From: Neotamlana nanhaiensis
GTDB taxonomy: Bacteria > Bacteroidota > Bacteroidia > Flavobacteriales > Flavobacteriaceae
DNA length: 64,000 nucleotides
Reading direction: 5' to 3'
Assembly: GCF_000943555.1 (NCBI RefSeq)
Contig: NZ_JTDV01000003.1
Coordinates: 62,001 to 126,000, forward strand
A model generated the notes under the pieces. That model searched no databases. It had not been told where the DNA came from and saw only the letters and a list, made by a program, of their open reading frames with translations. This document shows, piece by piece, positions 23,679 through 32,335 of this stretch. The position numbers and the translations under genes were made by a program. Within the stretch, counting starts at the first letter, position 1, and each line of letters starts with the position of its first letter.

Positions 23679-24629
23679 TTAGTCTAGAAACTCCAACATT
23701 TTTTGGTTTATAATTTCAGCTTGGTCTATTGATAAAAAATGACCAGCGTTATTAATAATTTCGCCTTTGCCATTGGGAAGTGTATTGGCTATTTCTACAG
23801 TTTTTGGTGAATTAATAACATCGTTATCGCCAATTAAAACCAAAACAGGCATTTGTAGTGATTTTAATTCGTTTTTAGAAAACGGTGTCATAGACGTTAT
23901 AAACTTATTATTCGATTCTTGTTGAGAACCCAATTTGTATTGATTAATGTATGCGCTATCGATATTAGCCGGATTGCTAGACATACTTTTTAGCATTTGA
24001 ATGAGTTGTTTTTCTTTTGATGAAAACAAGGTTACAATGTTTTTAAGTAAATCTGTACTTGGTTTAATCCATGAAAATGTTTGAGCAGGACTCAATAATA
24101 TCAAACTTTTAATTTGCTCTTGATTGTTTAATGCTAAATTAACGGCTAGCCAGCCACCACGAGAAGCACCAATAAGATGAAATTTTTCGAGTTCTAAGGC
24201 TTTAAAAATCTCGTTATACCATGCCATTACGTTTTCGATGGCTTCAATATTGTTTTCTAAATTTGACTTTCCAGGTTCAAGGATAAAATCTATGGCAAAT
24301 ACTTTATGGTTTTTTGAAAGGGCTTCAATATTAGGATACCACATTGTTGAACTTGCTTTCATACCATGAAGCAGTACAACAGGTTGGCTATTATTTAAGC
24401 CACTAACAATAACATGCGCTGTACCAAACGATGTTGGGATATAAAGCTCTTCAAAATCAATTTGCCATAGTTTTAAAGTTTCATTATAAGCATTAAAATA
24501 AGCTTTGTTTGCACCTGAAGCATTAACTAGGTACTCAGGAGTTTCTTTAAATTTATCGTATTTACTGGTGCAGCTTGTAATTGTAATAAGAGATAAAATT
24601 AGAAGGAGTTTATAGCTGTTTAAGGTCAT
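23679..24629 (-). CDS. Alpha/beta hydrolase, lipoprotein
   Basis: This 316-residue protein has a lipoprotein signal with lipobox ITSC (Cys20). The fold is shown by QPVVLLHGMKASSTMWYPNI near 82-101 (oxyanion hole), the nucleophile elbow LIGASRGGW near 152-160 (Ser in GxSxG), the acid in PVLVLIGDNDVI near 262-273 and the histidine in NAGHFLSID near 294-302. The catalytic triad is complete, so it is probably an active esterase or similar enzyme in the envelope. The substrate is unknown. It begins 12 bases after the M48 protease stop, probably in one operon. Confidence 0.9.
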   Translation of the reverse strand: MTLNSYKLLLILSLITITSCTSKYDKFKETPEYLVNASGANKAYFNAYNETLKLWQIDFEELYIPTSFGTAHVIVSGLNNSQPVVLLHGMKASSTMWYPNIEALSKNHKVFAIDFILEPGKSNLENNIEAIENVMAWYNEIFKALELEKFHLIGASRGGWLAVNLALNNQEQIKSLILLSPAQTFSWIKPSTDLLKNIVTLFSSKEKQLIQMLKSMSSNPANIDSAYINQYKLGSQQESNNKFITSMTPFSKNELKSLQMPVLVLIGDNDVINSPKTVEIANTLPNGKGEIINNAGHFLSIDQAEIINQKMLEFLD

Positions 24630-24640
24630 TTTGTTCGGGG

Positions 24641-25873
24641 TTATTTTCTTAAATTCTTAATACGCTGCAACAATGTTGGGTGCGAATAATGCATAAATAC
24701 ATACGCTGGGTGGGGCATTAAATTACTCAAGCTATTTTTATTTAGCTTTTTTAGAGAGGTAATGAGTGGTTCGGCTTTGTAGGTGTTTTTCGCATAATCG
24801 TCGGCTTGATATTCAAACTTTCTGGAAAATACATTCATAATTAAACCTGTAATTTCAGAAATTGGCGCGTAAAGCATTCCAAAGGCAATTAAAGCAATGT
24901 GAAAACTATGCGTTTCAACGCCTAAAGCATTAGAAAGCAACGGATTTGAAATAAAAAGTGATAACACGTAAAACGTTAGTCCAGTTAGTAATATCGATGC
25001 AACTAGGTTAAAAATAATGTGTTTCTTTTTGTAGTGTCCAACTTCATGAGCTAAAACAGCGACAATTTCGTCGTCGTTTAAATCATTAATTAAAGTATCA
25101 TAAAGTGTAACTCGTTTTTCACTACCAAAACCCGAGAAATACGCATTAGCTTTGGTGCTTCGTTTAGAACCATCGATCACAAAAATTTTGTCGAGTTTAA
25201 AGCCAACGGTTTTAGCATAAGCTGAAATTTTATCACGTAAATCGCCAGCTTCAAGTGGCGTTTGTTTATTGAATAGCGGTACAATTAATTTGGAGTAAAA
25301 CATGTTCATAATTACCGTGAAAAGCGTTACTAATCCCCAAGCGTAAAGCCAGAAATGTTTTCCGGTTATGTTGTAAAACCCAATGATTAACGCTAAAATA
25401 CCACCACCTAAAATGGCCATCATTAACCATCCTTTTAATTTATCTAAAAAGAAAGTTTTTTTAGTGGTTTTGTTAAATCCGAATTGTTCTTCAATAACAA
25501 AAGTGCTGTAATACGAAAATGGCGTGGTTAAAATATCGCTTCCAATCATAATAATTCCGAAGAAAATAAGAGCGATAAAGATGTTGTTATTACTGTAACT
25601 TCTAGCGATGTTATCTATAAATTCAAATCCATCAAAAAACAAAAAAGCTAAAGTTAACACTATTGAAAACGTTGAGGTTAAAATTCCGAATTTGTACTTC
25701 GTTGCTTTATATTGTTGCGATTTTTGGTATTCGGCATCGTCATAAACATCTTGTAATGCTTCAGGAAGTTCATCATTAAAATGTTTAGCGTTTAAGGCAT
25801 CTAAAATTTTATCAACCAGAAAATTGATGATTATTATGGCTATTATAATGTAGAATAGGGTGTTTGCGGTCAT
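24641..25873 (-). CDS. Ste24-like M48 metallopeptidase
   Basis: This 410-residue membrane protease has several hydrophobic segments (near 5-20, 64-80, 98-115, 150-168, 176-195, 290-312, 325-345) and the zinc motif HEVGH at 276-280, with the third ligand probably the Glu in SRKFEYQADDYA near residue 353. The N-terminal family domain and length match Ste24/CAAX prenyl protease 1-type enzymes. Bacteria generally lack CAAX prenylation, so it more likely handles membrane-protein quality control. The hydrolase gene follows 12 bases after its stop. Confidence 0.93.
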   Translation of the reverse strand: MTANTLFYIIIAIIIINFLVDKILDALNAKHFNDELPEALQDVYDDAEYQKSQQYKATKYKFGILTSTFSIVLTLAFLFFDGFEFIDNIARSYSNNNIFIALIFFGIIMIGSDILTTPFSYYSTFVIEEQFGFNKTTKKTFFLDKLKGWLMMAILGGGILALIIGFYNITGKHFWLYAWGLVTLFTVIMNMFYSKLIVPLFNKQTPLEAGDLRDKISAYAKTVGFKLDKIFVIDGSKRSTKANAYFSGFGSEKRVTLYDTLINDLNDDEIVAVLAHEVGHYKKKHIIFNLVASILLTGLTFYVLSLFISNPLLSNALGVETHSFHIALIAFGMLYAPISEITGLIMNVFSRKFEYQADDYAKNTYKAEPLITSLKKLNKNSLSNLMPHPAYVFMHYSHPTLLQRIKNLRK

Positions 25874-25907
25874 GTGTGTTATTTATAAGGCTAAAATAAA
25901 ACTATTA

Positions 25908-26013
25908 GTCACACTGAGCGCAGTCGAAGTGTATATTTATGATATGATTTAGATTAGAAATGTGAAAACTTTATATCTAGATAATTAAGGTCTTCGACTC
26001 CGCTCAGACTGAC
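25908..26013. repeat. Inverted pair of dispersed repeats
   Basis: GTCACACTGAGCGCAGTCGA at 25908 is mirrored by TCTTCGACTCCGCTCAGACT from 25991, about 58 bases apart. Each copy is close to the repeat inside the cobalamin riboswitch at 6359-6382. It lies between two minus-strand genes and may end the transcript of the methyltransferase gene at 26021. Confidence 0.65.
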
Positions 26014-26020
26014 ATTCGGT

Positions 26021-26863
26021 TTACTTAAAATTACGTTGTCTTTTAGCTTCAAAAATAAGAATTCCAGCAGCAACCGAAACATTCATAGAATCTATTTCGC
26101 CTTGCATAGGTATAATAATATTTTGTGTAGCGTTTACGCGCCAATCTTCACTTAAACCAGTAGCTTCGGTGCCCACAACAATGGCCGTAGGTTTAGTGAA
26201 ATCTTGAGTGTGATAAGCCACCGATTCTTGTAAAATAGCAGCGTAAATATTGATGTTTTTCGACTTTAAAAAATCGATAATTTCTTGCGTACTTCCCGTA
26301 ACGACGTTATTTGTAAACAAACATCCTACACTAGAGCGTATAATATTAGGGTTGTACAAATCGGTCTTTGGGTTTGCTATAATTACGGCATCGGCATTGG
26401 CGGCATCGGCGGTACGTAAAAGCGCACCAATATTTCCTGGCTTTTCTGGGGCTTCTGCAACCAAAATTAAAGGCGCTTCGGTTTTAAAAGTCAGGTTTTT
26501 TAAGAGATTCGGTTTGCTTTTTGCTACGGCTATGAGGCCTTCTGTGGTGCTTCGGTAAGCGAGTTTTTCGTAAACGTCTTTAGAGATTTCTATGATGTTT
26601 GCTGGGAACTCTGGAACCCTTTTGCTATGCTCAGTGTTATTGGTTTGTTCTAAACTTAATTGTAAATCGTCTAATTGTGCTTTTGAAAATAAATCAGCGT
26701 AAAATAAGAGCGTGTCAATCTCGTAACTTCCTTTTATGGCAAGCGAAACCTCGCGTACGCCTTCAATTAGAAATAGCCCCGTTTTTTTACGTTCGCGCGA
26801 TTTGTCTTTTAATTGTAAAAGCGTCTTTATGTATTTATTTTGTGTGCTAAGTATTGCTTTCAT
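26021..26863 (-). CDS. SpoU-family rRNA/tRNA 2'-O-methyltransferase
   Basis: This 280-residue protein has an N-terminal substrate-binding domain (QLKDKSRERKKTGLFLIEG near 17-35) and a C-terminal SPOUT domain: EAPEKPGNIGALLRTADAAN near 142-161, VVGTEATGLSEDW near 231-243 and IIIPMQGEIDSMNVSVAAGI near 251-270. The form is that of the RlmB/TrmH-type rRNA methyltransferases; the target base is not known. I start at the ATG at 26863; a TTG four codons earlier is part of the promoter -7 box. A relic of its 5' end lies at 27936-27993. Confidence 0.9.
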   Translation of the reverse strand: MKAILSTQNKYIKTLLQLKDKSRERKKTGLFLIEGVREVSLAIKGSYEIDTLLFYADLFSKAQLDDLQLSLEQTNNTEHSKRVPEFPANIIEISKDVYEKLAYRSTTEGLIAVAKSKPNLLKNLTFKTEAPLILVAEAPEKPGNIGALLRTADAANADAVIIANPKTDLYNPNIIRSSVGCLFTNNVVTGSTQEIIDFLKSKNINIYAAILQESVAYHTQDFTKPTAIVVGTEATGLSEDWRVNATQNIIIPMQGEIDSMNVSVAAGILIFEAKRQRNFK

Positions 26864-26872
26864 AAGTCGATG

Positions 26873-26880
26873 CAAAAATA
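26873..26880 (-). promoter_or_regulatory. -7 box for the methyltransferase gene
   Basis: The minus strand reads TATTTTTG, a perfect TAnnTTTG match, 9 bases before the ATG. Its last three bases are the TTG that could be mistaken for an upstream start codon. Confidence 0.55.
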
Positions 26881-26947
26881 GTTTAATTAATGTAATTTCG
26901 GTAGAATACTAACGACAAAGCCTAATTAACCAATCAATTTATAATAA

Positions 26948-27739
26948 ATGAAAAATTTATGTTTAGCCATCATAATGGTGTTCATTACATCGTGTAAAAA
27001 AGACACGAACAAATCTCAAATAAATTATAAAACCGAAACGCTCGATGTAACCACAAGTATCTATCCAGAGCCAATTTCTAAAGTGTTTCACGCTCATGGC
27101 GGAACAGATACTTGGAATGCCATGAAAACGCTTGAGTTTACAATAGGTAATGAGAAAGGCGATGAGCTAACAACAATAGATTTAAAGCAAAGAAAATCGA
27201 GAATTGAATTGCCAAAACATAGTATTGGTTTTGATGGAAAAGCAGTTTGGGTTTTTAATAAAGACACCACCAATTATCAAGGAAATGCTAAGTTTTATCA
27301 TAACTTGATGTTTTATTTCTGCGGAATGCCTTTTGTTTTCTCAGATTCAGGAATACATTACAGCGAAGCTGAAGCGTTAAATTTTCAAGGTATTACTTAC
27401 CCCGGAATAAAAATTTCGTACGATGACGGTGTAGGTGCATCATCTGATGATGAATACGTGCTGTATTACCATCCAGAAACTTACAAAATGGAATGGTTAG
27501 CGTATACCGTTACTTATTTTACTCAAGAAAAATCGGAGAAATTCAGTTTTGTAAAATACGGAGAGTGGCAAACAGTAAATGGATTGCTATTACCCAAAAC
27601 AATTTCTTGGTATCATGTTGAAAATGGAGCGCCAACGGAAAAGCGAAATGAGGTGATTTTTAAAGATGTAAAAATATCGAAGGAAAAACTTGATGCTTCA
27701 AATTTTATCGCGCCTAAAGGAAGCTTTATTATTGAATAG
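26948..27739 (+). CDS. DUF6503-like lipoprotein
   Basis: This 263-residue protein has a lipoprotein signal with lipobox ITSC (Cys16) followed by KKD. The mature part resembles the LolA/outer-membrane-lipoprotein-carrier-like DUF6503 group: ISKVFHAHGGTDTWNAMKTL near 43-62, SIGFDGKAVWVFNKDT near 92-107, and KFSFVKYGEWQTVNGLLLPK near 198-217. The function is unknown. A deleted copy of this gene lies at 30683-30936, beyond the large secreted protein. It is divergent from the methyltransferase gene. Confidence 0.82.
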   Translation: MKNLCLAIIMVFITSCKKDTNKSQINYKTETLDVTTSIYPEPISKVFHAHGGTDTWNAMKTLEFTIGNEKGDELTTIDLKQRKSRIELPKHSIGFDGKAVWVFNKDTTNYQGNAKFYHNLMFYFCGMPFVFSDSGIHYSEAEALNFQGITYPGIKISYDDGVGASSDDEYVLYYHPETYKMEWLAYTVTYFTQEKSEKFSFVKYGEWQTVNGLLLPKTISWYHVENGAPTEKRNEVIFKDVKISKEKLDASNFIAPKGSFIIE

Positions 27740-27781
27740 CTGATTAAAAAAAGTCTTTGAAAAGTGCTTCAATTTTATTGT

Positions 27782-27849
27782 CAACCTGAACTTGTTTCAG
27801 GTTCTCAAACTCCATATTTACAGATTCTGAAACAAGCTCAGAAAGACAA
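27782..27849. repeat. Dispersed palindromic repeat pair
   Basis: CAACCTGAACTTGTTTCAGG at 27782 and AGATTCTGAAACAAGCTCAG from 27822 are members of the same family seen at 9569, 14338, 22857, 38164 and 44341. The following AAGAGGTTGTTTTTAA at 27851 matches the stem of the element at 30941. The gap from 27740 to 28060 otherwise holds only the relic at 27936-27993. Confidence 0.65.
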
Positions 27850-27935
27850 TAAGAGGTTGTTTTTAAATATTATCCTAAAGGAGGAATGACAAGCTGTATC
27901 AAACATTTATTTTTATATAAGACTAAAAATGATCT

Positions 27936-27993
27936 TTTTTTTACGCTCAAGCGATTTGTCTTTTAATTGAACCAGTTGACGAATAAACGGGTT
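27936..27993 (-). pseudogene. Relic of a SpoU methyltransferase gene 5' end
   Basis: On the minus strand this encodes NPFIRQLVQLKDKSLERKKK, matching the N-terminus of the methyltransferase gene at 26021-26863 (KYIKTLLQLKDKSRERKKTG). At base level 27936-27969 matches 26782-26815 in 31 of 34 positions. The match ends abruptly and no start or further domain is present. Confidence 0.7.
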
Positions 27994-28060
27994 ATGTAAG
28001 TGAAATACAACTTTTGTAGTTAATTATTTACTATGTTTGGTGTGTAAATTTATTATAAAT

Positions 28061-30679
28061 ATGAAACAACTTTTACTTTTCTTTTTTTCAATATTTTTTT
28101 CTTGGGTTATTTCTGCTCAAGCGACTCCTGCTGGTTGTGAAGATTTAGAATATTATAAATGTGACAGTGATAATGATGGATTCGAAACATTTAATTTAAA
28201 GGGCATTTTTCCTTTCCCTTTTTGTAATGCAAGTAGTTATCAATATGAATCTACGCAATATTTTTTGACAGAAGAAGATATGAATAATGGTACAAATACA
28301 CTTACGTCATATCAAGCATCTTATTACACGGTTAATACAGGTAGCCAAGAAACTATATATTTTAGAGCAAGGTATAGAAGCTCTTGGGGAAATAACTATA
28401 TAAAAAACTCTGCTCAAATAGGAGTGCTTCAATCTACCTTGGTATATAATATAATCACAGACTTTGTTACGATTGATGAGGATAGGAATGGTGTTGAAAA
28501 ACTGCCCTTTGCATCTATAACCAATCGTATTTTATCAGACCAAAAAAAATTAAAAGTATCGTATTATTTTTCTCAAAACGATGCAGAAAATAAAACGAAT
28601 GAAATACTTCCAAGTGACGATTTTAATAGTAACACTTTAGTAACTTTGTTTGCAAGAGTAGAAAATGAACCTTGTGGGTTATTTGAAATCTTTTCATTTA
28701 ATTTTTATGTTGATCTGCCAAAGATAGATGTTGACCTAAAAGATTTATACGTATGCCAAGACTATTCATCTTACACTGGTTTTGGTAGTTTTAATCTTGA
28801 AACTATATCAGATTTAGTTGAGGATGAGTACCCAGAGTTAGATGTTTTATTTTATGAAGGGTGGGACAATTCTAATAATGTTGGGACGAATCGGATTTAC
28901 AACACAGAAAATTATACAAATTTATATAACCATCAAGTGATTTATGTTTATATTTTTAATCCAAATAACTTGCAAGATTATATTGTTAAATCATTAAAAT
29001 TAACAGTAGAAAGAAAACCAATATGGGATTATGATAATCTATATGAATGCGATACGGGTGCGATTGATGGGATTGCGGAATTCAACTCTAATGATGCGAA
29101 AATTTACGTAAACAACACGAGTGTTGGAGGTTTAGCGTTGTATCGAACTCAGGAGGATGCTGAAGCAGATATTAATAAATTACCGCAATATTTTCAAAAT
29201 TTAAAGCCTTATAAAGACATAGTCTATTTTCGTTATCAATATGGGAATTGTCTATTATTTGGAAGTATTTATCTTTATGTGAATAATTGCGCTAATAAAG
29301 GGGTTCTGTCTATAAGTGCATTTTACGATGAAAATAAGAATGGTTCTTTTTCTATAACAGAGGATTATTTTTCACAAGGTACTTTTACTTATGAAAAGAA
29401 CAATGATGGGGTTATTCATAATGTGGATGCATCTCGAGGATTTTTTACAATTGAAAGTGAAAATGATACTGATAAGTATACCATAAGCTATACTTTATTT
29501 AACGAATTGACAAACTGTTATGAAGTCACAGATGAAATAATGTATAATGTTAGTGTTTCAAGTGGGAAAATAAAACACGTATCTTTTCCTGTTGTTAAGA
29601 AACAAACGTGTAGAAATATTGCTGTAGCTTTGTTAAGTGATGAATCACCTCGCCCTGGTTTTAATTATAGTAATAGGTTGCAAATAAAAAACTCAGCACA
29701 TCAGACCATTAATTCATTAAAAATTAATTTTGAAAAAGATGAGAATGTGGAAGTGATAGAAGTTTTGGGTGTTAGCCCTGAAAACACGCTCACTACGACA
29801 AATAACGGATTTGTTTTAAACATTCAAGAGATTGGGGCAAACGAAACTGAGACCCTATTTGTTAATATGAGCGTACCATCCTCATTAAACTTAGGGGATG
29901 TATTAACCAACTCTGCTTCGGTTTCAATTTATGATTATAATTCAACTGATAATTCTTCAACACTCACTGAAACAGTAGTAAGCTCTTACGATCCTAACGA
30001 CATTTTAGAATCTCATGGACCAGAAATTATATATGACGATTTTACTACAGATGATTATTTGTACTACACCATACGATTTCAAAATGTAGGAACCGCAGAT
30101 GCAATAAATATTTCAATTGACAATACTTTAGATTCCAAATTAGATAAATCGACCATTCAAATGTTAACATCCAGTCATGATTACGTTTTTACAAGAACTA
30201 ACAATCAATTAAACTGGCAATTTGATGACATACATTTACCGAGTGAAGATATGGACGAACCAAACAGCCATGGCTATGTGTACTACAAAATAAAGCCAAC
30301 TGCAGGTTACAGTGTTGATGATATTATACCCAATAAAGCCGAAATTTATTTCGATTTTAATGAACCTATAATAACCAATACTTTCGAAACCAAATTTGTA
30401 AACGAAACGACACTGTCAAAAGAAGGTTTTTATTCCCAAAACTTTTATACGTATCCAAATCCTACCAGTGAAAACCTTGATTTAATATTTAATACTGCAA
30501 GCAAAGGATTAATCGAGATTACCGCTTTTGATTTACAAGGGAAATTAATTTTTAAAACCAATAAGGTATTAGATAACAACAAAACACATTTAAATGTTTC
30601 GAAACTCAAAAGTGGCTTTTATATTTTGAAAGTAAAGAAGGATGGTATTGAGAGTGTTAGAAAACTTATTGTTGAATAA
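28061..30679 (+). CDS. Large secreted protein with type IX sorting domain
   Basis: This 872-residue protein has a signal peptide (MKQLLLFFFSIFFSWVISAQ) and several Ig-like/DUF11-type repeats: blades opening near YKCDSDNDGFETFNL, YVCQDYSSYTGFGSFNLETI and YECDTGAIDGIAEFNS, then a DUF7619-like block (VVSSYDPNDILESHGPEI, YYTIRFQNVGTADAINISID). The C-terminal 75 residues form a Por secretion (type A) sorting domain: YPNPTSENLDLIFN, ITAFDLQGKLIFKT and LKSGFYILKVKKDGIESVRK. It should be exported by the type IX system and attached to the surface. I start at the ATG at 28061, since the upstream in-frame extension precedes the signal peptide. It sits between copies of a duplicated segment. Confidence 0.9.
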   Translation: MKQLLLFFFSIFFSWVISAQATPAGCEDLEYYKCDSDNDGFETFNLKGIFPFPFCNASSYQYESTQYFLTEEDMNNGTNTLTSYQASYYTVNTGSQETIYFRARYRSSWGNNYIKNSAQIGVLQSTLVYNIITDFVTIDEDRNGVEKLPFASITNRILSDQKKLKVSYYFSQNDAENKTNEILPSDDFNSNTLVTLFARVENEPCGLFEIFSFNFYVDLPKIDVDLKDLYVCQDYSSYTGFGSFNLETISDLVEDEYPELDVLFYEGWDNSNNVGTNRIYNTENYTNLYNHQVIYVYIFNPNNLQDYIVKSLKLTVERKPIWDYDNLYECDTGAIDGIAEFNSNDAKIYVNNTSVGGLALYRTQEDAEADINKLPQYFQNLKPYKDIVYFRYQYGNCLLFGSIYLYVNNCANKGVLSISAFYDENKNGSFSITEDYFSQGTFTYEKNNDGVIHNVDASRGFFTIESENDTDKYTISYTLFNELTNCYEVTDEIMYNVSVSSGKIKHVSFPVVKKQTCRNIAVALLSDESPRPGFNYSNRLQIKNSAHQTINSLKINFEKDENVEVIEVLGVSPENTLTTTNNGFVLNIQEIGANETETLFVNMSVPSSLNLGDVLTNSASVSIYDYNSTDNSSTLTETVVSSYDPNDILESHGPEIIYDDFTTDDYLYYTIRFQNVGTADAINISIDNTLDSKLDKSTIQMLTSSHDYVFTRTNNQLNWQFDDIHLPSEDMDEPNSHGYVYYKIKPTAGYSVDDIIPNKAEIYFDFNEPIITNTFETKFVNETTLSKEGFYSQNFYTYPNPTSENLDLIFNTASKGLIEITAFDLQGKLIFKTNKVLDNNKTHLNVSKLKSGFYILKVKKDGIESVRKLIVE

Positions 30680-30682
30680 ATT

Positions 30683-30936
30683 ATAAAAGCCGAAACGCTT
30701 GATTTTATCATAAATAAGGAGGAGGCGATGAGGTAACAACAATAGATTTAAAGCAAAGAAAATCTAGAATTGAATTACCAAAACACAGTATTGGTTTTGA
30801 TGGAAAAGCCGTTTGGATTTTTTACAAAGAAACGGAAAAGCGAAATGAGGTAATTTTTAAAGATGTAAAAATATCTAAGGAAAAGCTTTATGCTTCAAAT
30901 TTTATCGCCCCTAAAGGTAGTTTTATTATTGAATAG
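30683..30936 (+). pseudogene. Deleted copy of the DUF6503-like lipoprotein gene
   Basis: Three blocks match the intact gene at 26948-27739 in order. 30683-30705 matches 27026-27049, 30724-30822 matches about 27160-27258 (GATTTAAAGCAAAGAAAATC shared), and 30827-30936 matches 27630-27739 through to the same FIAPKGSFIIE-stop end. The signal peptide and the middle of the gene are gone. The near identity of the surviving blocks suggests a fairly recent duplication or repeated conversion. Confidence 0.88.
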
Positions 30937-30940
30937 ACAA

Positions 30941-31044
30941 AAAGAGGTTGTTTTTAAGTGTAATTCAGAAGGAGAAACAATCGAAGACTTTATTTATCGA
31001 ATACTTCGCTTTATTCCTAATGACTACTAAAAACAACCTTTTTT
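30941..31044. terminator. Hairpin element between convergent units
   Basis: AAAGAGGTTGTTTTTA at 30941-30956 pairs with TAAAAACAACCTTTTT from 31028, with one G-U pair and a T-run on the right. The stem resembles those at 9532 and 14308 (shared AGAGGYTGTYT core). It lies between the relic gene and the minus-strand amidohydrolase gene, whose transcript it probably ends. Confidence 0.65.
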
Positions 31045-31051
31045 GTTATGC

Positions 31052-32329
31052 TTAGTTTTCTAATTTCTTAGAATAACGTTTCCAAAGTTTCGTTTGATGC
31101 GTTTCCAAACTTAGGTCTCTACCATCAATAAAAGCATGTGTTAAAACGTTTGTTTTCATATCTAGAGCATCACCTTCAGAAATGAACAGAGTGGCACTTT
31201 TTCCTTTTTCCAAAGAACCATAATTGGCATCAATACCTAAAATTTTGGCAGCATTTAAGGTGATAAGTTGTAAGGCTTGCGCTTTAGTTAATCCGTGTGC
31301 AACTGTAGTTCCTGCATAAAAAGGTAGATTTCTAGAACTCATACGTTCCATATCGCCACTAGCTTCTAAAGCAACGGTTATGCCTACATCGGTTAGTAAT
31401 TTTGCCATTTTATATGGTAAATCATAATCGTTATCATCTAAACTAGGTAGCGAGTGCGCGCGCATTAGCACCACAGGAATATTATTCTCTTTGAGTAGTT
31501 CGTTAGTTTTGTAAGCTTCGGCACCACCAACAACTACCATATTTAGGTTGTTTTCTTTAACGAAATTTACGGCATCGATAATACCTTTTTCCTCATCAAC
31601 ATGAATAAATAATTTTTTAGAACCATCTAAAACATCACTTAAAGCATCGTAAGGTAAATTTACGGTAGATTTACTGCCTTGTAAATAAGCCTTAGCGTTA
31701 TTGAAATAAGCTCTAATTTCTTGAACTTGCTCTGCATACTCTTTATTTACGCTAACAGACCCCCAACGTCGTCTAAAATTTCGTGGCCAATTTAAATGTA
31801 CAGCGTCATCAACTTTTACAGCAGCATCTTCCCAGTTCCAAGCATCGAATTGCACTACAGAAGATGTCCCTGTAAGTCGTGCACCACGAGGTGTAATTTG
31901 ACCTAAAAGTACGCCATTAGGTCTCATAGATTCTACAACTTTCGATTCGGCATTGTAAGCAATTAAACTTCTTATATTGGCATTCCAGTCACCAATTTCG
32001 GCATCGTCATCAGATGCTCTTACAGCATCAATTTCTACTAAACCCAAGGTAGAGTTTGGTACAATAAAACCTGGGTAAACATGCTTACCTGTGGCATTTA
32101 TTATCTTAACATTGCTTGCTATGTTTAGTTTTACTTCATTGGCATCAACAATATTTGTGATTTTTCCATCACTAAAAATAATCGTGCTATTTGCAATAGT
32201 TTTTCCATTACCAATATGAGCTGTTGCTCCTGTTATGGCAATATCTTGAGTTTGTTTTGGTGCTGGCGTTTGTTGCGCAAAGGCGGCTATGGCGCACAGC
32301 GAAAGTATATATGTTGTTAATTTTTTCAT
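31052..32329 (-). CDS. Amidohydrolase-family protein lacking the HxH motif
   Basis: This 425-residue exported protein has a signal peptide (cut near residue 19, AAFAQ) and the amidohydrolase composite-domain pattern: DIAITGATAHIGNGKTIANS near 29-48 and GSLEKGKSATLFISEGDAL near 370-388. Where active enzymes have a metal-binding His-x-His after the GKHVYPGFI segment, this one has VPNSTLGL (residues 90-97). The lack suggests loss of activity or a partner role. It lies 7 bases after the 989-residue homologue and is surely co-transcribed. Confidence 0.85.
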   Translation of the reverse strand: MKKLTTYILSLCAIAAFAQQTPAPKQTQDIAITGATAHIGNGKTIANSTIIFSDGKITNIVDANEVKLNIASNVKIINATGKHVYPGFIVPNSTLGLVEIDAVRASDDDAEIGDWNANIRSLIAYNAESKVVESMRPNGVLLGQITPRGARLTGTSSVVQFDAWNWEDAAVKVDDAVHLNWPRNFRRRWGSVSVNKEYAEQVQEIRAYFNNAKAYLQGSKSTVNLPYDALSDVLDGSKKLFIHVDEEKGIIDAVNFVKENNLNMVVVGGAEAYKTNELLKENNIPVVLMRAHSLPSLDDNDYDLPYKMAKLLTDVGITVALEASGDMERMSSRNLPFYAGTTVAHGLTKAQALQLITLNAAKILGIDANYGSLEKGKSATLFISEGDALDMKTNVLTHAFIDGRDLSLETHQTKLWKRYSKKLEN

Positions 32330-32335
32330 AGTAAA

